From assembly GCA_017441705.1 (NCBI GenBank), contig JAFRWU010000028.1:1-64000 (forward strand): a DNA stretch of 64,000 nucleotides, given 5' to 3'. Position 1 is the stretch's first letter; every line of letters starts with the position of its first letter. This document shows positions 58,792 through 64,000 of the stretch, piece after piece. The notes under the pieces are model-generated. The model was not told where the DNA came from. It ran no database searches and saw only the letters and a list, made by a program, of their open reading frames with translations. Both the position numbers and the translations under genes were made by a program. Source of the DNA: Clostridia bacterium (GTDB lineage Bacteria > Bacillota > Clostridia > Oscillospirales > QAMX01).

Positions 58792-59274
58792 TCACCGGAT
58801 ATGCTTCTGCCTTTTCAGCGGAATGCCCAGCGTTTTTCGCATCCATTCCTTGAGCGCTGTCACGGAGTCCTCCTCATCGGGCCTTTGCCGGTATGTAATG
58901 GTGACTCCGTATAGATAGATATCTCCGTTTTCGTCAATGGCGGGATCGCAGTCTGCTTTGATTTCAAGAGACAGCTCTTCGGCCTTCTTTTCGATCAGAG
59001 CGCCGGCATACTGACGTATCAGCGTCAGCGCTTCTTTTTCCGCGTCCTGTTCAGCCATACGCATTTTTTCTTCCAGGCTTTCCCGGTAAGATGCAGCCGC
59101 TCCTCCGGCGTTCAGGGCTGCAGGGACGATGCCGGGAAGGATCGTGAAAAACAGAAGCGCGCAAGCCACCATACCTCCGATCCTTTTCGGACCTCCTTCC
59201 GGCATGACGGCGAGGAGAAGCGAAACGAGAAGCCCGGAGCCGAGGAGCGGCGAAAGCCAGTTGGAAGATTCCAC
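58792..59274 (-). CDS. spoIIIAF: Stage III sporulation protein AF
   Basis: 160 residues with two membrane helices (about 9-23 and 30-48) then a soluble domain ending in a conserved Lys/Arg-rich segment. GTG start at 59274, 2 nt after the spoIIIAE stop, with GGGGGG as ribosome site. An apparent longer frame upstream lies inside spoIIIAE and is not real. Confidence 0.92.
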   Translation of the reverse strand: MESSNWLSPLLGSGLLVSLLLAVMPEGGPKRIGGMVACALLFFTILPGIVPAALNAGGAAASYRESLEEKMRMAEQDAEKEALTLIRQYAGALIEKKAEELSLEIKADCDPAIDENGDIYLYGVTITYRQRPDEEDSVTALKEWMRKTLGIPLKRQKHIR

Positions 59275-59276
59275 GA

Positions 59277-60284
59277 TCAGCCCCCCAAATACAGAAATGC
59301 GGCGAGCAGGACGAGCGTCCCGATCAGCATAAGCGAAGCAGTCATGGCAAAGAGCAGGGTATAAACGTCCGAAGCCGTACGCACGAAACCGGCAATGCTT
59401 TCTCCCCCGAGCGGCGCGGCCAGAAAAGAAGCTGTCCGGAAAACGAGCGCAAACACTCCGATCTGAATCAACGGCGACAGGATCGCCGCCGCCAGCGCGA
59501 GAACGGCTCCGGTTCCCGCAGCGCTGCGCGTCAAGGAGGCCATGGCGCAGATGCTCTCCGCGGCTTCGGCTGCAATGCTCCCCACGACGGGGATGGAAGA
59601 GCTGACGGCAAGCTTCAGCCCTCTCCTGACCGCGGCGCCCGCAACGATCCCGTATGTTTTGACAAAGCCCGTATACCCGATAAAGACGGTCAGCGTCATA
59701 CGAAGGAAAAAAGTCAGAAGCGCCGAAAGCGACTTCCCCGCCTCCGTCAGCATTTCGCTTTGAAATGCTGACGCTGTTGCCGCAAGGATCAGGATCCCGG
59801 AGGCTGCCGGAAGCAGAAGGTCCCGGATCACTCCCGCAGCGATATCCGCGGCGAGAAGGTACACGGCCTCTGAAGCGAGAGCATCCGCACCTTTCCCGGC
59901 GATCGCCGAGGCGCACGAAAGCGTCGGAAGAGACGTGCGAATCACCGTCATCATGTCGTCGGAGGCGGTTCTGACCGCAGAGAGAAAACCGTCGGTATCG
60001 GTAAACAGAAACAGAAAGGCCGAGAAAACGCCGGCCGCCCGAAACAGACGTTCAGGCGCTTTCCCCTTTTCCAGAAGACTCTCTGCGACGCCGACGATCA
60101 AGGTGATCCCGAGAAGCTTCATTACGCTCCCGGCCGCCGCCTGGAACGCGGGAAATACGGCGTCGGCTGCGTTTTTCAGGAGAGGCGCGATCGCATCGGT
60201 CTCCGCTGCCGAAGCCTTATACGCCGTAAAGGAAAACAGAAGCGCAAAAAGAAGGATTGGCCGAAGCGCTTTCACGAAAAGCAT
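59277..60284 (-). CDS. spoIIIAE: Stage III sporulation protein AE
   Basis: 335 residues: signal-like N-terminus (LLFALLFSFTAYKASAAE) followed by multiple membrane segments, the conserved ...MTLTVFIGYTGFVKTYG... region near residue 205 and SSSIPVVGSIAAEAAE near 230. A polytopic component of the SpoIIIA channel. ATG at 60284; it overlaps spoIIIAD by 13 bp. Confidence 0.94.
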   Translation of the reverse strand: MLFVKALRPILLFALLFSFTAYKASAAETDAIAPLLKNAADAVFPAFQAAAGSVMKLLGITLIVGVAESLLEKGKAPERLFRAAGVFSAFLFLFTDTDGFLSAVRTASDDMMTVIRTSLPTLSCASAIAGKGADALASEAVYLLAADIAAGVIRDLLLPAASGILILAATASAFQSEMLTEAGKSLSALLTFFLRMTLTVFIGYTGFVKTYGIVAGAAVRRGLKLAVSSSIPVVGSIAAEAAESICAMASLTRSAAGTGAVLALAAAILSPLIQIGVFALVFRTASFLAAPLGGESIAGFVRTASDVYTLLFAMTASLMLIGTLVLLAAFLYLGG

Positions 60285-60664
60285 CCGACCGCCGCTTCGA
60301 AAATCCTTTTCAGGACGGGAAGCGCCAGGATCAGTGAAGAGGCGGTCCCGAGAAGCTCTACGGCATATGCCAGCGCATTCTGCCCGGCATCCCGGGCCGT
60401 CTCCGCGCCGAGGCGTGAAGCCACCGACGCAAACGCGATCTTCACGAGCGTTTCCGCAAGCGTTTGACCGTATGGCGAGGCGAGCGTGAGAAAAGAAGCT
60501 TCTTCCCGAATCGTCCGAAGCCAGAGTATGAGCTGATGCAAAAGAAGAGCCGTCGTGGCGGCTCCCGCGAGAAAGGCGAATTCCGGGTTTCCCCTGCGCA
60601 GGAGCATGACGCAGAGAATTCCCAAAAGCGCCGCGCCGATCAGCCGGAAGAGTTCTTCCGTCAA
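60272..60664 (-). CDS. spoIIIAD: Stage III sporulation protein AD
   Basis: 130 residues with about four membrane helices, similar to type III export basal-body membrane subunits. It overlaps spoIIIAC by 4 bp and spoIIIAE by 13 bp. Confidence 0.93.
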   Translation of the reverse strand: MTEELFRLIGAALLGILCVMLLRRGNPEFAFLAGAATTALLLHQLILWLRTIREEASFLTLASPYGQTLAETLVKIAFASVASRLGAETARDAGQNALAYAVELLGTASSLILALPVLKRIFEAAVGCFS

Positions 60665-60861
60665 AACCCGAATACCGTATGGATCTTTTCAAACAGAGAC
60701 CGGATCTGATCAAGCAGCATAAACAGGACCACGATCAGTCCTGCGAGCGTCGTCAACAGGGCTTGCTCCTCGCGACCCGAACGAATCAGGAGCTGATTCA
60801 GCAGCGCAACCGCCAGTCCGACGGCTGCAATTCGAAAAATCAGGTCTACCCCATGTCGCAT
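60661..60861 (-). CDS. spoIIIAC: Stage III sporulation protein AC
   Basis: 66 residues with two membrane helices, the standard length; DLIFRIAAVGLAVALLNQLL and the KKAL-less ending FEKIHTVFGF are as in other SpoIIIAC. It resembles the small membrane subunits of secretion apparatuses. Confidence 0.94.
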   Translation of the reverse strand: MRHGVDLIFRIAAVGLAVALLNQLLIRSGREEQALLTTLAGLIVVLFMLLDQIRSLFEKIHTVFGF

Positions 60862-60878
60862 TCACCCTTCGTATCGAT

Positions 60879-61322
60879 TTACCACAGAAGCAAAACAAGT
60901 ATCAAAAGGACCGTCGGATACAGCGGCAGACGAAGCTTCCTTTCCAGCTCGATCGTCCGGGAAAGACGTTCTTCTTCCGCAGCGGCCGCGTTCTGGTAAA
61001 CGCCGGTCAGTCTGATCCCCTCCTCGACCGTAGCGCGCGATAACAGAGAGACGTAGTCTTTTATGATATCGCCCGCTTTGCCCCATTCCTGGATCCCGGC
61101 GGCGATTTCGTCAAGCGTCAGGCGTCTCCGGCTGTCGCCGTTCCAGAAAGAGGAGACCATTTCGTCGGCGGGACAGGCACGGCAGGAGATCTCTGTGGAT
61201 GCAAGCTGCAGGAACTCGCATACGTCGCGCGCCGCGCGTTTTTCCCTTTCCAGAGACCGGATCCTGCCCGCGGGGATCAGAACCGAAGCCAGAAGCAGCA
61301 GCAAGACGCCGGCGACCTTCAT
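60879..61322 (-). CDS. spoIIIAB: Stage III sporulation protein AB
   Basis: 147 residues: N-terminal and C-terminal membrane helices around a helical soluble region, as in GspF/PilC-like SpoIIIAB. RATVEEGIRLTGVYQNAA with ELERKLRLPLYPTVLLILVLLL near the end is characteristic. It starts at the base following the spoIIIAA stop. Confidence 0.93.
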   Translation of the reverse strand: MKVAGVLLLLLASVLIPAGRIRSLEREKRAARDVCEFLQLASTEISCRACPADEMVSSFWNGDSRRRLTLDEIAAGIQEWGKAGDIIKDYVSLLSRATVEEGIRLTGVYQNAAAAEEERLSRTIELERKLRLPLYPTVLLILVLLLW

Positions 61323-62189
61323 TCAGAACACGCCCGCATGATATTTCCTCTTCCCTTTATCCAACAGAATCAAAACGTATTTCCGGAAGACTCCCGACGC
61401 GACCATACGACGCGAGAGCTCTCTTTTTTCAAAGTCTTCGCGGGATTCGGCATGCGCCGTTGCAAGAAGCCTGACGCCGAGATGGGAGATGGTCAGCGCG
61501 GCGCGTCCGTCTTCGGGGGAAGATATTTCATCGCAGGCGATCACGTCCGGCGCCATAGAACGAAGAAGCATCATCATGCCGTCGCTCCGGCAGCCGCCGG
61601 ACAGCACGTCGGTGCGCGGACCGAGATCATACGCGGGCTTTCCGCGGATCGATCCCGCGATCTCAAACCTGTCGTCGGCTACCGATACGTTGAAGCCGGA
61701 CAGGGACAGCCTTCTGATCATGCTGCGAAGCAGCGTCGTTTTGCCGTAGCCCGGAGGCGACAGGATCAGCGTGCTCTGAAATCCTTCCGGATAGATTTCG
61801 CGGAATTCATCCCGGGAAAGGCATTCGTAGACACGCGGAAGCCTGATACACAGAGAGGATACGTCGCGAAAGCCTTCTCCGGTTACCGTGGCGCAGATTC
61901 CGAGTCTGCCGCCGCCGGGAAGCGGAAGCCACCCGTTTTTCAAAGGCTTTTCAAAGGAATACGCCGAATACCTGACCGCGCGCATCACGATCTCCTCCAG
62001 ATGCCGCGATTCCGGACAGGCTCCCTCCAGGCCGATCTCTCTTCCGCCGGATCTGATTACCGGGAGGGATCCGGCTCTGAGACGGATCTCCTCCGGAAGC
62101 TCGCCGGAACATGCGCGGGAAATCCTGTCGCAGAGGATGCTCCCGAGAAGTGTTTGAAGCTCCGGAGAAAAGAGGAATTCCTCGTTCAT
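61323..62189 (-). CDS. spoIIIAA: Stage III sporulation protein AA, ATPase
   Basis: The 288-residue secretion-type ATPase of the SpoIIIA complex, made in the mother cell. Walker A is SPPGYGKTTLLRSM (about residue 142), Walker B region MAPDVIACDEISSPED, then TAHAESREDFEK. It is slightly shorter than many homologues (about 300-340). First gene of an intact eight-gene operon. AAAGGAGA precedes the ATG. Confidence 0.96.
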   Translation of the reverse strand: MNEEFLFSPELQTLLGSILCDRISRACSGELPEEIRLRAGSLPVIRSGGREIGLEGACPESRHLEEIVMRAVRYSAYSFEKPLKNGWLPLPGGGRLGICATVTGEGFRDVSSLCIRLPRVYECLSRDEFREIYPEGFQSTLILSPPGYGKTTLLRSMIRRLSLSGFNVSVADDRFEIAGSIRGKPAYDLGPRTDVLSGGCRSDGMMMLLRSMAPDVIACDEISSPEDGRAALTISHLGVRLLATAHAESREDFEKRELSRRMVASGVFRKYVLILLDKGKRKYHAGVF

Positions 62190-62214
62190 GCCGCATTCTC
62201 CTTTCTTCCGCTTT

Positions 62215-62243
62215 ACTATATGAGGACTTGCCTTTGTTTAGAC
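62215..62243 (-). promoter_or_regulatory. Candidate sigma-E promoter of the spoIIIA operon
   Basis: Minus strand: GTCTAAA (62243-62237), 14 nt, CATATAGT (62222-62215), 26 nt before the spoIIIAA start. This resembles the sigma-E pattern (-35 near KMATATT, -10 near CATACAHT), and sigma-E drives spoIIIA in Bacillus. The -35 match is weak. Confidence 0.4.
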
Positions 62244-62274
62244 CCGGAATGCAGAATGGGGATGAAGCTTATCC

Positions 62275-62303
62275 TTGCATTCTCCGGGCGAACATGCTAT
62301 ACT
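62275..62303 (+). promoter_or_regulatory. sigma-A promoter of the aminotransferase-trpS unit
   Basis: TTGCAT (62275-62280), 17 nt, TATACT (62298-62303), about 40 nt before the start codon. Confidence 0.8.
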
Positions 62304-62351
62304 TTATGCATAGATTATCCGCGGGAGAATCCGCGAAAGGCAGGTCGGCAT

Positions 62352-63551
62352 ATGCAGAACGTCCCGTATTCCCATCGTATTTCCCAGGTCGCGCCCTCCG
62401 CGATCAGGGAAATCCTGAAGGTTACCCAGGACCCCACCGTGATATCCTTTGCAGCCGGCAACCCGGCGACAGAATCCTTCCCCGCCGGGGAATTCAGCGC
62501 GATCATCGACAGGATCCTCCGGGAATCGCCGGGAAGCGCGCTTCAATACGGCATCTCCGAAGGATACGCCCCGCTGCGGGAAAACCTGAAATCCTATCTG
62601 AAAAGCAAATACGGCATCGGACGCGATTTTGACGATACGATCATCGTGACCGGCGGTCAGCAGGGAATCGAAATGACTGCAAAGACCCTGCTCAACGACG
62701 GCGATACGCTTGTATGCGAGGAACCGAGCTTTCTCGGCGCGCTCAACGCCTTCCGCTCCTATGACGCCGTGCTGAAAAGCGCGCCGGTCGAAAAAGACGG
62801 AATGGACCTCGAACGACTGGAGGCGATCCTCAAAGAAGACAAGCGCGTCAAGCTTGTCTACGTGATCCCCACTTTCCAGAATCCTTCGGGAAGAGTCATG
62901 AGCCTTGAAAAAAGAAAAGGGCTTCTGTCTCTTGCGGAAAAGTATCATTTCATGATTCTGGAAGACAACCCGTATTACGACCTCCGTTACGAGGGAGAGC
63001 CGGTCCCGACGATTAAAAACATGGACGATAAAGGATACGTCGTTTACTGCGGATCCTTCTCCAAGGTCCTGGCTCCGGGGATACGCGTCGGATACGTGAC
63101 GGCGCCGGATTGGATGATCGCAAAGCTGACCGTCGCCAAACAGCTTTCAGACGTGCACACGAACCTTCTGATGCAGATGACGGTGGATCGCTATATGAGA
63201 GAGATCGGACTGGATCGTCATATAGAGGATATCCTGAGAATCAACGTCAGAAAGCGCGACCTGATGCTGGCCGCGCTGGAGGAGAACTGCCACGGGTTTA
63301 TGGATATCGAGCGTCCCTTCGGCGGGCTTTTCATCTGGGCCGTTCTTCCCGAAGGGTACGACGGGACCCGCCTTTGCAGGATCGCCGGATCCTACAAGGT
63401 GGCGGCGGTCCCGGGCGCATCCTTCTGCGTGGACGACGCCAAGCCTTATCCCGCCATACGTCTGAATTTTTCGCTTCCCACCGCCGAACAGATCGAAAAA
63501 GGATGCGCTCTTCTGGGCAAGGCGTGCGAAGCATATCGAAAAGAGGTGTGA
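62352..63551 (+). CDS. PLP-dependent aminotransferase (class I/II, MocR/AAT-like)
   Basis: A 399-residue fold-type I aminotransferase. [13 protein letters not shown] near the start, [42 protein letters not shown] and the PLP lysine in [18 protein letters not shown] (about residue 240) are the hallmarks of the 2-aminoadipate/aromatic aminotransferase group (LysN/Aro8-like). No DNA-binding domain, so not a MocR regulator. Substrate is uncertain; the trpS neighbour could hint at aromatic amino acids but that is weak. AAAGGCAGG precedes the ATG. Confidence 0.9.
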   Translation: MQNVPYSHRISQVAPSAIREILKVTQDPTVISFAAGNPATESFPAGEFSAIIDRILRESPGSALQYGISEGYAPLRENLKSYLKSKYGIGRDFDDTIIVTGGQQGIEMTAKTLLNDGDTLVCEEPSFLGALNAFRSYDAVLKSAPVEKDGMDLERLEAILKEDKRVKLVYVIPTFQNPSGRVMSLEKRKGLLSLAEKYHFMILEDNPYYDLRYEGEPVPTIKNMDDKGYVVYCGSFSKVLAPGIRVGYVTAPDWMIAKLTVAKQLSDVHTNLLMQMTVDRYMREIGLDRHIEDILRINVRKRDLMLAALEENCHGFMDIERPFGGLFIWAVLPEGYDGTRLCRIAGSYKVAAVPGASFCVDDAKPYPAIRLNFSLPTAEQIEKGCALLGKACEAYRKEV

Positions 63552-63553
63552 TC

Positions 63554-64000
63554 ATGGAGAATCAGGAAAGAAAGAAGCGGATCCTTTCCGCCATCAAGCC
63601 GTCCGGCGACCTTACGCTCGGTTCCTATATGGGAGCGATCAAAAACTGGATCGGTTTTCAGGACAGCTTTGACTGCCTTTACTGTGTTGCCGATCTGCAT
63701 GCCATAACCGTACGCCAGGACCCGAAGGAGCTTCGGCGCCGCTCTCTGGAGCAGCTTGCGGCATACCTTTCCGCGGGGATCGACTATCGCAAGAGCATCG
63801 TCTTTATCCAGAGCCACGTCGCCGCCCACGCTGAACTGTCCTGGATCCTCGGATGCTACGCCATGTTCGGCGAATTGTCCCGCATGACTCAGTTCAAAGA
63901 CAAATCGCAGAAGAATGCGGACAATATCAACGCGGGGCTTTTCACCTACCCCGTTCTGATGGCGTCGGATATCCTGATCTACAACGCGGATCTCGTGCCT
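63554..64000 (+). CDS. trpS: Tryptophanyl-tRNA synthetase, 5' part (runs off the window)
   Basis: The first 149 residues of TrpRS. The class I nucleotide-binding region appears as [15 protein letters not shown] (HIGH equivalent), followed by [28 protein letters not shown] and [22 protein letters not shown], all diagnostic. GAGGTG lies 5 nt before the ATG, 2 nt after the aminotransferase stop, so it is cotranscribed. The KMSKS loop lies beyond the window. No T-box precedes it. Confidence 0.95.
   Translation, partial: MENQERKKRILSAIKPSGDLTLGSYMGAIKNWIGFQDSFDCLYCVADLHAITVRQDPKELRRRSLEQLAAYLSAGIDYRKSIVFIQSHVAAHAELSWILGCYAMFGELSRMTQFKDKSQKNADNINAGLFTYPVLMASDILIYNADLVP

Noticed and set aside
58792-59916. 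374-codon frame containing spoIIIAF
   Set aside because: The first two thirds lie inside spoIIIAE; the GTG at 59274 with a purine-rich ribosome site gives the expected SpoIIIAF.
59277-60713. Very long frame extending spoIIIAE upstream
   Set aside because: The extra N-terminus overlaps spoIIIAD in another frame and is Arg/Ser-rich noise; the ATG at 60284 gives normal SpoIIIAE.

Overview
The window comes from a Bacillota (Firmicutes) genome, most likely an anaerobic, endospore-forming member of class Clostridia with moderately high G+C. The evidence is a complete spoIIIAA-AH operon, spo0A with tandem 0A boxes, sigG, a CwlD-type amidase, a DUF3794/LysM spore-coat-type protein, an oxygen-sensitive glycyl radical enzyme with its activase, and acetate kinase. 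Many genes start at TTG or GTG behind strong GGAGG-type ribosome sites, and most vegetative promoters are near-consensus sigma-A with exactly 17 nt between boxes. I cannot assign a genus.

Layout. 0-9 kb: a PutP-type Na+/solute symporter divergent from a LysR regulator; a 1339-residue GT84 plus glucoamylase-like protein resembling a cyclic beta-1,2-glucan synthase without its phosphorylase half; lgt-folD; then elongator tRNA-Met and tRNA-Glu. 9-15 kb: small-molecule and housekeeping genes (ADP-ribosylglycohydrolase, YlmH, TIM-barrel isomerase), spo0A, an FMN riboswitch with ribU, and sigG. 15-26 kb: DUF3794-LysM protein, DUF4349 lipoprotein, glycosyltransferase, Gfo/Idh/MocA oxidoreductase, an L,D-transpeptidase lipoprotein with a very large Ser-Glu-Pro-Glu-Lys-Thr repeat, tRNA-Val, and a glycyl radical enzyme operon. 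26-36 kb: asd-dapA-dapB (lysine/DAP), then queA-tgt-yajC-TIGR04086-spoIIM-like genes and a GH39-type glycosidase. 36-47 kb: a tyrosine recombinase behind a lox-like palindrome, a hydrolase, an HlyD/FtsX-type export pair lacking an ATPase, radA, cwlD, ackA divergent from tmcAL, and a decayed A+T-rich gene. 47-62 kb: a long minus-strand block tyrS, recN, argR, nadK, tlyA, dxs, xseB, xseA, Kae1-like, nusB, asp23, spoIIIAH-AA, which is the classical Bacillus/Clostridium sporulation neighbourhood. 62-64 kb: a PLP aminotransferase and the start of trpS.

How the genes work together. The spore programme is spread over the window: Spo0A (entry), SigG (late forespore), SpoIIIA channel, CwlD (cortex), a SpoIIM-like protein and a coat-type protein. 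The 47-62 kb block keeps the ancestral order but lacks ispA between xseB and dxs, and lacks spoIVB-spo0A after recN; spo0A sits about 35 kb away. tRNA biology is concentrated here too (queA/tgt, tmcAL, tyrS, trpS, three tRNAs). The best candidate for an uncharacterised activity is the glycyl radical enzyme at 23.98-26.18 kb: it has the radical glycine loop, but its catalytic-cysteine motif is Gly-Cys-Asn-Trp instead of the Gly-Cys-x-Glu usual in characterised dehydratases and lyases. Other unusual points are perfect hairpins that bury the ribosome sites of two genes, the truncated glucan synthase architecture, and the lox-like site beside the recombinase.
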